Part shown: one piece after another, positions 1 to 10,149 of the stretch
How the letters are laid out: each line of letters starts with the position of its first letter
How positions within the stretch are numbered: position 1 is the first letter of the stretch
Notes under the pieces: generated by a model
Databases searched by the model: none
What the model was told of the DNA's origin: nothing
What the model saw: only the letters and a program-made list of their open reading frames with translations
Made by a program: the position numbers and the translations under genes
From: Haliclona indistincta
Taxonomy: Eukaryota; Porifera; Demospongiae; Haplosclerida; Chalinidae
Length of the DNA stretch: 64,000 nt
Reading direction: 5' to 3'
Assembly: GCA_964017065.1 (NCBI GenBank)
Contig: OZ024785.1
Coordinates: 5,598,314 to 5,662,313 of the forward strand

Positions 1-610
1 GTAGCAATACAAATGTTAAGAGTCAGTAGCTAATTATCCTAATGCACAAACTTGCATATGAATATTATTATACTAATTAGCACGAATAATATGATTATCA
101 TTAAAATTGTATCCCAAAATTAACAATCATTTTAAGTACTAGTGTAGGTGTAGTGACGTGAAGGCTTATGTGACACTATAATCCACAGAATAGTGGGGAA
201 ATGGAGAAGAATCATAAGTCTCCGGACCTTAACAAATGGAATGAATAACAACAACCACAAACTCATCAGTGTTGTTGAAGTCAAGCGCAACAATGACTGA
301 GCAGATATGCTACCCCTTTTCAAAAACATAGTAATTCCTTGAAACCTTTTCATATGACAAGACAGGAATCTTGGCTAACCTTGGCTAGTTCAACTTCCTG
401 CATGCTGAGTATCTGTGCGAGAGATTCTGACCTCACTCTCACCAGTTCTGCTTACGTGATCAAGAGCTGATTCTCCCGTTGCAACTCCTGTACAAAAATC
501 ATCGAAAAAGAATGCACCTAAACTGCTCCTTAATTCTCATCAAGGTCAAACACTATTATTTAAAACGCAACAGGATGATACCACAATCATTCAACACTGA
601 CATTACTCTA
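1..610 (-). pseudogene. Broken duplicate of a CCHCR1 exon with its flanking introns
   Basis: This stretch matches 22264-22880 of the same window closely, including intron sequence on both sides of an exon. The exon equivalent lies at 380-487 on the minus strand and has the same 108-bp length and splice borders as exon 5 of the intact CCHCR1 gene (22646-22753). In this copy one Glu codon has become a stop (TAA, read at 454-452), so it cannot encode the protein. The left edge of the window cuts the copy exactly where the next exon would start, so more of a second CCHCR1 copy may lie outside. The duplication ends near 610, next to transposon-like DNA. Confidence 0.8.
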
Positions 611-659
611 TGACCCGGCCGCATAACCATGCCCACACACATCGCTACTTATGTATCAT

Positions 660-905
660 GTCGCGGTTTTAAAACGGGATGACGCGCGAATGTCGTTTTA
701 AATGGGCTAGCCGGATTTAAAACGGGCCAGCCAATTTCAAAGCCGACGCCCGTTTTAAAACGGTCCGGGTTGGTCCGTAACATCCCATACGCTTGATCGC
801 TTATATCGCGCAGATACAATACTGCGTATATCGCGCAGATAAATTGCTGGCCGGCTTTGAAACGGGCTAGCAAGCTTTGAAACAGGCCGTCCGGTTTAAA
901 AACGG
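660..905. repeat. Array of degenerate TTTAAAACGGGC motifs
   Basis: About eight variants of a short motif, TTTAAAACGGGC or TTTGAAACGGGC, often followed by CAGC or TAGC, occur within 250 bp, some as near-palindromes (GTTTTAAAAC). Spacing is irregular. The array sits between the CCHCR1 duplicate and an inverted-repeat element. It could be the sub-terminal binding-site region of a transposon, but no transposase is visible, so the class is unknown. Confidence 0.5.
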
Positions 906-934
906 GCCAACGGTTGTAAATCAGTCCGTAACAT

Positions 935-1551
935 ATCAAGGGCGTATAGAGCTAGAGAAAGAGGGCATGCAACCGTCAATCGCTCCCGTAGGATAGCGAA
1001 ATATTTATTGTTACTAAAATTAGAAGTTACGCCCATCAATTACTGACGTAGAAAAAAGTAGGCGGTAACAAATGACGCATAAATATATTTTCAGATCCAT
1101 GAACCAGTCAACCAGCCTACCTACGCCGCGCCTAGGCAACGTGTCCGTCGATCTCAGGCACAGCTAGCGACGCATACCAGTCCGCCGGTGTTCTCCTGGC
1201 GCCTTTGCCGTCTACGTGTTTGAATAGTGCAATGGCCTCCAGCTTGAAGAATGCGTGACTAGTGTGCCTTCCCTCGCGCATTTAGCAACAAGCAATCGTC
1301 TAGCGGTTACAGACAAGGAGACAAGGGCGAGCAGCTACTACTGTCACTACGTCGCCGTTTAGATACAGGTGTACCAGCTGGCTACCTGTACTAGCCATTT
1401 CTGCACTCTCCGCATACGCTCTGACGTATGCACTGTATACTAAAAGTATACGGAGTTTAATTGATGTTTATTTTTAGTAACAATAAATATTTCGCTATCC
1501 TACGGGAGTACTTGACAGTTGCATGCCCTCTTTCTCTATACGCCCTTGACA
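935..1551. mobile_element. Non-autonomous inverted-repeat element, about 85-bp TIRs
   Basis: The left arm 935-1020 and right arm about 1468-1551 are inverted copies, beginning TCAAGGGCGTATAGAG and including GCATGCAACCGTCAA. The roughly 450-bp interior has no convincing coding sequence. The inner arm ATGCAACCGTCAAT is shared with the smaller element at 48781-49052, so both probably use the same type of transposase. A target-site duplication is not obvious. Confidence 0.75.
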
Positions 1552-2455
1552 TATATAATCTATGCCCCCACAAAGCACCGGTCCCTGCATGCAGGCAGCT
1601 CAGTCACCGTGGGCCAAACAAAAGCAGATCAACGCAACACAAGACAGGCTAGCCTGCTAAGAGGCTGCTATAGTTCTCAAGTACGCCTGCTGTCGAGCCC
1701 CACCCAAAAATTTTAGGTGGAAAAAAATAATAACTACTTAATAAACTCCGCACGAGGTATTCGATAAATTATAGCTATCAGCTATACAGCAACGGTCAAA
1801 CGACAAACGCTTGATGGCGGGAGACACCTACACACTCAGCAGATGCTGTGCGAATTAGCTTCGCGTGTCCGAGATGCTTGTTTGTGACCTGATAGAAGCT
1901 TGAGAGATTTTTCGTACTGTAACAGGCCTTTTTGCCTTGAAACGGCCGGTATTTCACAGACGCACTGAATGCTACAAACAAATGCATCGATGGTACTACC
2001 CATTCAGTTGTATGGAACAATTTCCGATCTTTTAAACTACATGGCTACCGCGAGTTGCTTTGTATTGTCCCAAAAGAGATTTCCGTAAATCGACTAAAAC
2101 AACTAAAATAATTGTCTACTCTGGCGACATTTTGTTCTACACAAATTGCTAAGCCTAATGCACCAAAACACTACACTACTTTATACAGCAGGAATTGGTT
2201 GACACGTAGAACAACCAAGTAAACGACCAGAAGCTTCGGTAACTCACAGGGGGACTCTTGCAAACGTGCTGTTTGCTTGGAAATAAAAACTGCACGCAAA
2301 ACTGCAAAAGACTCTTTCAATGTGATCTCAGTTTTATGTTTTCACCATCACTGTGAAGAGAGCGTATTGAGTCTGAAAAGCTGGATGGATTTCTTGAAGC
2401 GCCATGAGCTTTCTAGCAAACGAGTCACTAAGGCCAAAATCAGCGTTTTCAATCG
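1552..2455. other. Intergenic, no gene recognised
   Basis: No supported gene, RNA or clear repeat. Short open frames here have no recognisable domain or splice context. A segment near 1680-1740 is followed by AT-rich sequence. Confidence 0.5.
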
Positions 2456-4025
2456 GACACGGGGTGCTTTACGAGGTTTGTACGCGTTGCTATTTATATC
2501 ACAACATCGTTTCCAATCCCGGTTACTAGGGCGTTGTCTCATAATCTATGCGCAAGCGCGCCCATTTTTTGTGCCCCACCTAACTGAGTCCTGCCTACGC
2601 CACTTCTACAAGCAGAAGTGCAGACATAGCCAAGCTCTGATCTCGAGCACTCAAGTCGTCAAGATAGTTGTATGGCAGCTGATCCTGGTGAAATTATTGA
2701 ATTGGAGTCGCCCCAGGCGACATTTATAGCAATAGAAGAAAGTGTGCTCTCAGAGGAAGAGCCAATGGGCCCACTCCAGGTATTGTACTCTATGATTGAT
2801 TGTGCCATGCACTACATAATGCAACATGCTTGCGTGTCTCTTTCGTACGCGAGCGCCCTGATCTGTGATCGTGTGAAGTGGACGCATACATGTACTTCCT
2901 GCTAACCAAATTTAGATGATTAATTTTCATGCGTAATACGAAGTTCGAGGTTTAATTAGCTAACTACAGTGAGGCAAAGGAGGCGCTTGCCTCCTCGCTT
3001 TTGCCCTACCAAAATTTGTATGAACGTATCCCTAAACCGAACGCGCTTTAATTGTAGCCAAGGCTACGAGGCAGTAAAATGACGTGATTGAATGAATAAT
3101 TTTAGTTTGTTTTTTCCTCAAAAATCGCCCAAGCATCGAATGATCGAATGAATCGAATGAATATTAATTACTTTGTTCTTTTCCTCAAAATCGCGCAAGC
3201 ACTGGCGAATCCCGCGAAGCCGGGGCGTGTCCCATTTTACGACACGGGGTGCTTTACGAGGTATGTACGCGTTGCTATTTATATCACAACATCGTTTCCA
3301 ATCCCGGTTACTAGGGCGTTGTCTCATAATCTATGCGCAAGCGCGCCCATTTTTGTGCCCCACCTAACTGAGTCCTGCCTACGCCACTTCTACAAGCAGA
3401 AGTGCAGAAATAGCCAAGCTCTGATCTCGAGCACTCAAGTCGTCAAGATAGTTGTATGGCAGCTGATCCTGGTGAAATTATTGAATTGGAGTCGCCCCAG
3501 GCGACATTTATAGCAGTAGAAGAAAGTGTGCTCTCAGAGGAAGAGCCACTGGGCCCACTCCAGGTATTGTACTCTATGATTGATTGTGCCATGCACTACA
3601 TAATGCAACATGCTTGCGTGTCTCTTTCGTACGCGAGCGCCCTGATCTGTGATCGTGTGAAGTGGACGCATACATGTACTTCCTGCTAACCAAATTTAGA
3701 TGATTAATTTTCATGCGTAATACGAAGTTCGAGGTTTAATTAGCTAACTACAGTGAGGCAAAGGAGGCAAGCGCCTCCTCGCTTTTGCCCTACCAAAATT
3801 TTTATGAACGTATCCCTAAACCGAACGCGCTTTAATTGTAGCCATGGCTACGAGGCAGTAAAATGACGTGATTGAATGAATAATTTTAGTTTGTTTTTCC
3901 TCAAAATCGCCCAAGCATCGAATGATCGAATGAATCGAATGAATATTAATTACTTTGTTCTTTTCCTCAAAATCGCGCAAGCACTGGCGAATCCCGCGAA
4001 GCCGGGGCGTGTCCCATTTTACGAC
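2456..4025. repeat. Two tandem copies of a ~785-bp unit
   Basis: The unit 2456-3240 is followed directly by 3241-4025 at high identity. Each copy has the same ATG frame (2672 and 3456) for a short acidic peptide starting MAADPGEIIELE, followed by a plausible splice donor (CAG then gtattg) and then a stop. It might be a first exon captured in the duplication. Each unit also carries two smaller copies of a CCTCAAAATCGC motif and a GGAGGC/GCCTCC hairpin. The hairpin loop is inverted between copies (2979-2994 versus 3763-3778). No protein family was recognised. Confidence 0.85.
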
Positions 4026-4029
4026 TGAA

Positions 4030-4395
4030 CACTAAACCCTAAAAATCTGACTACGCAAAGTCGAGAGGGTCGTCCTAAACCGGGCCTTCGACCGTTGGTA
4101 ACCTAAGGATCGTCGGGAGGGACGTCCTACACCGGGCCTTCGGCGCTAAGGCAGCTAAGGATCGTCAGGAGGGTCGTCTTAAACAGAGCCTTCGGAGCTA
4201 AGAATCGTCGGTAGGGTCGTTCTAAGCAGAGCCTGTTGCCCGCACTAAGGATCGTCGAGCAATTAGCTAAAAACAGAAGTTTTCTGACAAAAGAATTAAA
4301 AACATGCTTATGTCGAGAATCGAACCCTGAAGGCCTGAACGATAGCACTACACGCCACTGGAACCTGCTGACCGCCGGGGTTATTGCTACAAAGG
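4030..4395 (-). repeat. tRNA-like SINE head with GGATCGTC tandem tail
   Basis: On the minus strand a tRNA-like segment (about 4318-4390) carries a good B box, GGGTTCGATTC, and an A-box-like stretch. It is followed by four or five degenerate ~46-bp repeats (4040-4255) containing AAGGATCGTCGGGAGGGTCG. The same combination recurs at 5045-5250 and 7497-7830. The arrangement suggests a tRNA-derived SINE or a composite element. It is not a functional tRNA gene because no acceptor stem can be folded. Confidence 0.55.
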
Positions 4396-5044
4396 AGCCT
4401 TTATAGTGATTCTGTACGCACGCACGTAGATTGAAAACGGGGTTCAATATGAATCCCACTATTTCAACTAACATTGGACCCCCTGGCCTGTTTTTTTTTG
4501 AATGGGTCTAAAATAAACGTTACAGGGGATTCACTAAGGCTCCGTCTACACGAAGACGATTTCCGGTAAAACGCAGACATTTGTCTCCGTTTAGGCCTCT
4601 CGTTTACACGCATACGAGGAAAACTCGCCTGAAAACTGAAAACAGAGACTTAAAGTGGAGGCAGGAAAAACGCTCGTGTAAACACCAAAATGGATGCAAC
4701 TTTTGATAAGAGCACATCTCGGCCTTCATACTTGCAGAGAATACTAGCACCAGCTCTGACACGACATCTATCAAAGAAAAATAGCGTGTCCTTCGCTGGT
4801 TCATGCGTATGAGCGAGTGCTCGCACGAAAACGACACGCCCACATTCCATTTGCTTCTGCTAGCCAAACCGCCCAAACAGCTCAGAGCTAACAGCAAAAG
4901 TGATCGATTTGAATCCGAATAAATTTCCTCGTTTTTGACGAGTAACTAAGTTCACCCGTTTTGAAACCGTTGTCATGGCAATCACGTGATAACTATGGAC
5001 GAATACTGATAACTAAATGAACCATAAAAACCTTCTCCTAACTG

Positions 5045-5250
5045 CGCAAGTCGGGAGGGTCGTCATAAACCGGGCCTATGGCCCTTGGTAAGCCTAAGGA
5101 TCGTTGGCAGGGTCGTCCTAAACAGGGCTTATGGAAACTAAGGATCGTTCAGAGTATTATGACTAGCTATAAAAAAAGAAAAGATAACCAAACCGTGAAC
5201 GTCTGCACTACAAGCCACCGTACTAAACCGCTGAGCCACCGGAACCTGAT
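5045..5250 (-). repeat. Second copy of the tRNA-like/GGATCGTC repeat
   Basis: Two GGATCGT repeats lie at 5050-5145. A tRNA-like stretch follows at 5194-5245 on the minus strand, with an A box close to consensus (TGGCTCAGCGGTTTAG) and a degenerate B box. It belongs with the copies at 4030-4395 and 7497-7830. The DNA between the first two copies (4400-5040) shows no gene; near 4535-4620 it has the look of an old element end. Confidence 0.5.
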
Positions 5251-5525
5251 GACCAGTCTTTTCTATACTAACAAGCCTTCATAGTGATTCAGTACGCGCG
5301 CGCACGTAGATACCAAAGACGGCTTGTGCCCGTGACGTCATTGTTTCATGAATCCGGCCTGTACGCATAGGTCGGGCCACGCCCAACTAGAACAAAACTT
5401 AGCATCCAACTTTCGCTAGTTCAAAACCGAGATAAAGCTTACCTTTCAGCGTGCGGCGCAAAAATTGTCTAACAGACAGACACACAATGCGATTACAGTA
5501 TAGTGTTCCACACGAAGAGAGAGAA

Positions 5526-6112
5526 TTAAGATGGCGGGTACCCTTTCGCCCAAGCATTGTGAATATCATTATAAGGGCGGGGCTCACAGTACAACGCAAT
5601 ACATGTCAATCCAAAAAACGCTCCAGCTCTCCGCAAGTTGTTCAGTTACAAGTAGTTACTAGTGGTTAAAATCAGTTTGCTACACTGCATGAAAAATCTT
5701 GTGCGAATATTCTGAATTTTATCTCCCCCATTGACATGTATTGCGTAGTACTGTTAAAACGCGGGTCACTACACAAAAATGTCCGTTTATCTACGATAAC
5801 TCGCGACATGAGCATAATAGCGAAAAAACACTCGGTCCAGCCTTCGGTAACGCCCTTGGCTTGAAGCGTCTACGTTCTTATAGACCTGCTACCGCTACAC
5901 GTTGAGAAATCTGGCGCGAAAATTGCTACATCGTTTCAAGGATCGCGTGCACTCGGCGCTTTATAAATTTCGCTGAAAGTCGCTGGCAGAGCAGGGACGC
6001 CCGTCGAAACGCTTCGCAGCAAGTTTCGCGCTACATGGTGGTCTCTGAAAAGTTTAGGGCGAAAGAATTTGGCTCATTAATATTCATATCGAAAGGTTAC
6101 CCGCCACCTTAA
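5526..6112. mobile_element. TTAA-flanked MITE (family 1, copy a)
   Basis: The left end TTAAGATGGCGGGTACCC and the right end, reverse complement TTAAGGTGGCGGGTAACC, form imperfect inverted repeats bounded by TTAA. The roughly 590-bp body has no coding sequence. TTAA boundaries are typical of piggyBac-like elements, but no transposase is present, so the superfamily is inferred. Confidence 0.7.
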
Positions 6113-6751
6113 GGTTACGGTGCACGTAATTAATAGAGAATTTTGTGAATTTAGAGACACCCATTATTAAGGTGGCGGGTGCGCATGAATATCATTAGCG
6201 AATAACTTTTTGCTAACCGTATTTCTTTACTTTCTGTACAGGTCAGAAGTAGAAACTTACACTACACATTAATTTTGTACTATTGTATACTTACTGTATG
6301 TAAAATATGCAGCGCTACGAATAAGAATCAACGCTTGTAGCTCATCACTAAAAAAACGGGGTGGTTTGTGACGGCTCAGTTTTACAGACAACATTCGATC
6401 TAGCTATTATTCGCTACAGAGCTTTGTTATATACCTGGTCATGGTACTATGCATGGATTAGCCGATCCTCAGCTTCTAAGGCCGCCAACCGAGCGATCGT
6501 GTACGCCCACGCACCACTCTGGCGAGCATAACACGAGCAAAAAGTTATCATAATTAAAATGCATGCATAGTCCCGAGAAGAACACCAGGCTGCACATCTT
6601 GAAGCTATCAGATCTGGAATTAACAAAAAATTGCGAACATCAGGCGTCATAATAAAAGTGTGTATAATAATCCGCGTACTTTTATGGAGCTACCAAAAGC
6701 AAGAGTATATAATCTTACCAAGAGTATCGAACGCCAATTTCCACTGTAGAA

Positions 6752-7357
6752 TAGTCTCGTCCCCAGACCCCACCCCTTCCGCTTTGCTTGGTAGAGGGTC
6801 TGGTTAAATGAAGGCGAATTCCTGGTTCCGTGACGTTTCATTCCCAGAATTGTGAAATACCATTCAGATTGCAGTATTTCAAAAAATTCACATGACCTGC
6901 ACGCGACTACCACTTGCATTGATCATGGCTTACCCAAGGAGTGCTATCATGGAATCGATATCGAAGAGCGCCAAACAGCTCGATATTCGCGTGTATGTCG
7001 GCTGAGCAGCAAGAAGTCGTGGTCAATTTCGTAGCGGGGCGAGACGTGCTTATTTCTCTTCCCACAGGCGCTGGGAAGTCTCTTTGCTACCTAGTCCTAC
7101 CAAGTATCTTCAACTTGCTTCGTAACAGTAAATATAGCATGGTTATAGTGGTGTGTCTTTTGAAGAGCTTGATAGAAGACCAGGCAGCTAGCCTCGTCCC
7201 CAGGTTCTGAGCCTGGGGACGAGGCTAACCAGGTAGCTAATTATTATGCACATGATTTCGCGCGTGACAATTACGTCACGGAACCAGGAATTTGCGTTCA
7301 TTTAACCAGACCCTCTACCAAGCAAAGCGGAAGGGGTGGGGTCTGGGGACGAGACTA
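6752..7357. mobile_element. hAT-like element carrying a RecQ helicase fragment
   Basis: The ends TAGTCTCGTCCCCAGACC are inverted copies about 90 bp long. They are flanked by a perfect 8-bp duplication, CTGTAGAA (6744-6751 and 7358-7365). An 8-bp duplication with TAG-type ends is characteristic of hAT transposons. There is no transposase; the cargo is the helicase-like fragment at about 6990-7207. A second inverted TAGCCTCGTCCCCAGG pair at 7190-7230 sits where the helicase frame ends. Confidence 0.75.
6990..7207 (+). pseudogene. RecQ-type DNA helicase fragment (motif I region)
   Basis: The frame reads a Q-motif-like SAEQQEVVVNFVAGRD, the Walker A box PTGAGKSLCY and then a VIVV..L.SLIEDQ segment. 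This is the start of the ATPase core of RecQ-family helicases. Everything after motif Ia is missing, and the frame runs into transposon terminal sequence and a stop. It lies entirely inside the hAT-like element 6752-7357, so it is best read as a captured gene fragment. It cannot be an active helicase alone. Confidence 0.6.
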
Positions 7358-7365
7358 CTGTAGAA

Positions 7366-7953
7366 GGGATAGACTAAGTTCACCCAACCTGAGGTGCGGA
7401 TGTGTGACGTCACGGACAGGAAGCACGTGACATGCCCGCGCATGTGTATTATAATAGAATATCACTATAAAGCCTAGTTCCAATGTCAAGTTGGCAACAG
7501 GTCTCGGTGGTTCAATGGGTAGGTGTTGTGAGTAGCAGCATGGTGTGCTAGGGTTCAATCCCTGGTACAGCCAACATTTTTTTTTGGTTCTTTTTTTTTT
7601 CACAAAAAAAACTGTTAGGCAGAGGCTAGCGCTCTTCCCGCGGGTCAGTAGCGCTGTTAGCCACGGGTTTGCGCTGTTAGCTCCGTAGGACGACCCTCCC
7701 GACGATCCTTAGTTAGTTAGGAAGACACTCCCGACGATCCTTAGTTAGGAAGACCCTCCCGACGATCCTTAGTTACGAAGACCCTCTCGACGATCCTTAG
7801 TTAGTTAGGAAGACCCTCCTGGCTTTTCGCAGTTAGGCGAAGTGTTTTAAGGTCTTGGGTTTAGGATTTAGTTTTGTTTAGCACGTGAATACCATAGCAA
7901 CGAGCGTGACGTAACACATCCGCACTTCAGATTGGGTGAACTTAGTCCATCCC
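7366..7953. mobile_element. Inverted-repeat element inserted at the hAT junction
   Basis: The arms GGGATAGACTAAGTTCACCC and its inverted counterpart at 7934-7953 extend about 50 bp, to GCGGATGTGT. TACTGTAGAA flanks both sides (7356-7365 and 7954-7963). This looks like a 9-10 bp target duplication that includes the last bases of the hAT element, so this element arrived later. The duplication length recalls Mutator-like elements, but that is inference. It encloses the tRNA-like/GGATCGTC repeat at 7497-7830. Confidence 0.65.
7497..7830 (+). repeat. Third tRNA-like/GGATCGTC repeat
   Basis: A tRNA-like head (A box around 7507-7522, B box GGTTCAATCCC at 7552-7562) is followed by T-rich tracts. Five ~30-bp repeats then follow (about 7683-7820) with the core CCCTCCCGACGATCCTTAGT, the reverse complement of the tails at 4040-4255. 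It is not a standard tRNA because the acceptor arms do not pair. Confidence 0.55.
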
Positions 7954-8627
7954 TACTGTAGAAACACTCTCGGGAAAGTAACATAACCAGCACGTGAGAT
8001 ATTTACGCATTGTGACGAAAGCGTGTTGCACAAATCCACGACTGCGTCACAACGAAGGCGTGTCCTGCAGGAAGCAAGCGCCCATGATAGAAAATACAGC
8101 TACTCAGGGCTCTTTATTGACAAGCTACCTCTAACAAGCAGGCGTTCGTTAGTCGCTGAACATCAACAATGTGATTTTTGTAGACGAACGCGCTCTGACG
8201 GACCGAGCTCGCTGCTGCTCTTATTCTTCGATTAAAAAGCATAACTAGCACATGTTTCTGTTTTTCTCAGCATTTGTCGTGTCTACATCGCTATATTGTC
8301 GCCTGCAACAGTCCAATGATCATCCAAAAAGCTTGGCTAGCATCGTTGCTGAACATCGATGACGTTAATGGCTAGCCTGCAGTGTAGGCGTATACGTCAT
8401 CAGATCACGTTTCTGTCACGTTACCTTCCCGAGAGTGTTTCTACAGTGACAATTGGCGTTCGATACTCTTGGTAAGATTATATCCTCTTGCCAAAAGTTG
8501 AAAACCACAATGTTATCTAACTATTCTAATTATTAATTAACCAGCAAAAATTCCGTATATTTGCCGCACATTCCCGTATTTTCTTATGAATAAATTTTTA
8601 TTGTAATTTCTGTACCCGCCACCTTAA

Positions 8628-10149
8628 ATACTCACGCAACGTGCATTTTCCTAATACATGTAACTATTTTTAACTTCAGCAATTTACATAACAGTATGGG
8701 GAAAATAATACATCAAGCGTCTGTGGCAGCTATCTCGACTGTCGAGCAATAGATCGACGCGCTTCAAGCGCAGCAGCATCTTGCCCACAGACGTATAAAG
8801 CGAATTTCTGAAATACGATCTAGATTTTTTTAAACCGTGATTTCGTGGTCTAGGCTTGCTGTTTTGCAGCGTCAGCAAGGAGTATCGAAAAATCGCTCTA
8901 TAAGTCTGTGCGCGCTGGAATTTGTAAGCTGTAAACGAAGTTCTTTCTGGACCAAGCAAGCCAAACTGGAGATAACTGCCACAGACCGGTCTTTACTGGG
9001 CGAGCTCACTGCTTCACGTCAGCTAATACTTCATGGCTAAAACTTCATACTTGCTATAATAATCGTTGTTATCGATAGCCAAAACGAAATGCGTACTGGA
9101 GCACATATGTACAAAATACCATTGTACAGAAAATGAAGGTACTTGCAAAGTCATGGATCTCATTAAATTGGCGCACCGCCACCTTATTGTTAGGAATGTA
9201 TGACGTCACGTTAATAGCAACAACACATAGTACCAAACTAAATGGCCGCCAAAAACCAGCTCTCTTGCAGAGTGAAGTCAAGCTTGTCACTGTATATGCT
9301 TCTAGAGACGCTAGATGAGATCTAATTTCATGATTAATGTTTTAGCAGTGCAGTCTTGAAGTTTTAGAGCTTAACTACCAGTAGAACTGGAATTTCTGTA
9401 CCTAACGTTAGGCTTGTCGTGAACAACGGTCAGCTTTTGCTCTCTGCTGCCGATGTAGCACTGCCGGATTGGGACCAATCCCGCTGCCAACAGATAAGCA
9501 TCCGAGGTGAAAGCCTCAATGCATCGATAACAGAGCTTAACTGCCAGTAGTGCCTGAGATGCTTTCCCTAACGTGTTTTTCCAAATGGCTGCCTGTCTTC
9601 TGAATTTATGTCACGTGTGTGTCATCTGACAAGAAGCCATGTAGATTCAGTAAGGAAAATGATACATGCATCATAACTCTAGGACAAAATTAATGATTCT
9701 AGAGAAATCAAGCAAATTGTCAAACACACAATTATTCTTTATCTTCGTGTGGAACACTGTATGCCTTGTGACTCTGCCCACCGAGGCATAACAAATACAT
9801 GCATGAGTCAGTGCACGGGTATGCGTCACATTCAATAGAACTCTAGTTAATTATTCACAATTGTTTTATAAATATTTTTCCTAATTAATTTCCATTATAT
9901 GGAACAACCAGCACTTCCTAATCAAGAATAGATCCTGTATCTGCTAGAACAAAATAATCTGTTGTGATAGGATGATTAAAATTGCTGTCATACATGCATC
10001 TAAAACTGTTATCTCCAATGTTGAATTGTAGCACTAATTAATCAAAAATTTCTCTTTTGAAAGCATTTGCTGTTGTACAAATAAAGTGTTTACAGTATAA
10101 GACTTATAGAAACTATTGTAAAAAGTTTGTGATTAGTTGACTTATTGAC
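8628..10149. other. Intergenic, no gene recognised
   Basis: No supported gene. Around 9370-9555 a phrase near GAGCTTAACTACCAGTAG recurs, suggesting an old repeat. A lone CACCGCCACCTTA at about 9165-9180 resembles the TTAA MITE ends but has no partner. Confidence 0.4.

Larger units (their letters stand above)
6700..8490. mobile_element. Nested inverted-repeat element with CCAAAAG target duplication
   Basis: Both ends begin CAAGAG, share CTTACCAAGAGTATCGAACG and continue to CACTGTAGAA and then ACACTCTCGGGAA (arms about 75 bp). CCAAAAG occurs at 6693-6699 and 8491-8497 as a 7-bp target-site duplication. The left arm is itself split by two further insertions (6752-7357 and 7366-7953). Its own interior is about 7985-8420, with no recognisable gene. 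Confidence 0.8.
6167..8627. mobile_element. TTAA-flanked MITE (family 1, copy b) split by nested insertions
   Basis: The ends TTAAGGTGGCGGGTGCGCAT and TACCCGCCACCTTAA match the intact 572-bp copy at 57694-58265 over the outer portions. About 1.8 kb of foreign DNA (6700-8490) interrupts the body after CCAAAAG. The comparison with the intact copy defines the insertion point. Confidence 0.85.

Noticed and set aside
7497..7572. Possible functional tRNA gene
   Set aside because: A and B boxes are present but acceptor and anticodon stems do not pair, and it lies in a repeat shared with other sites.
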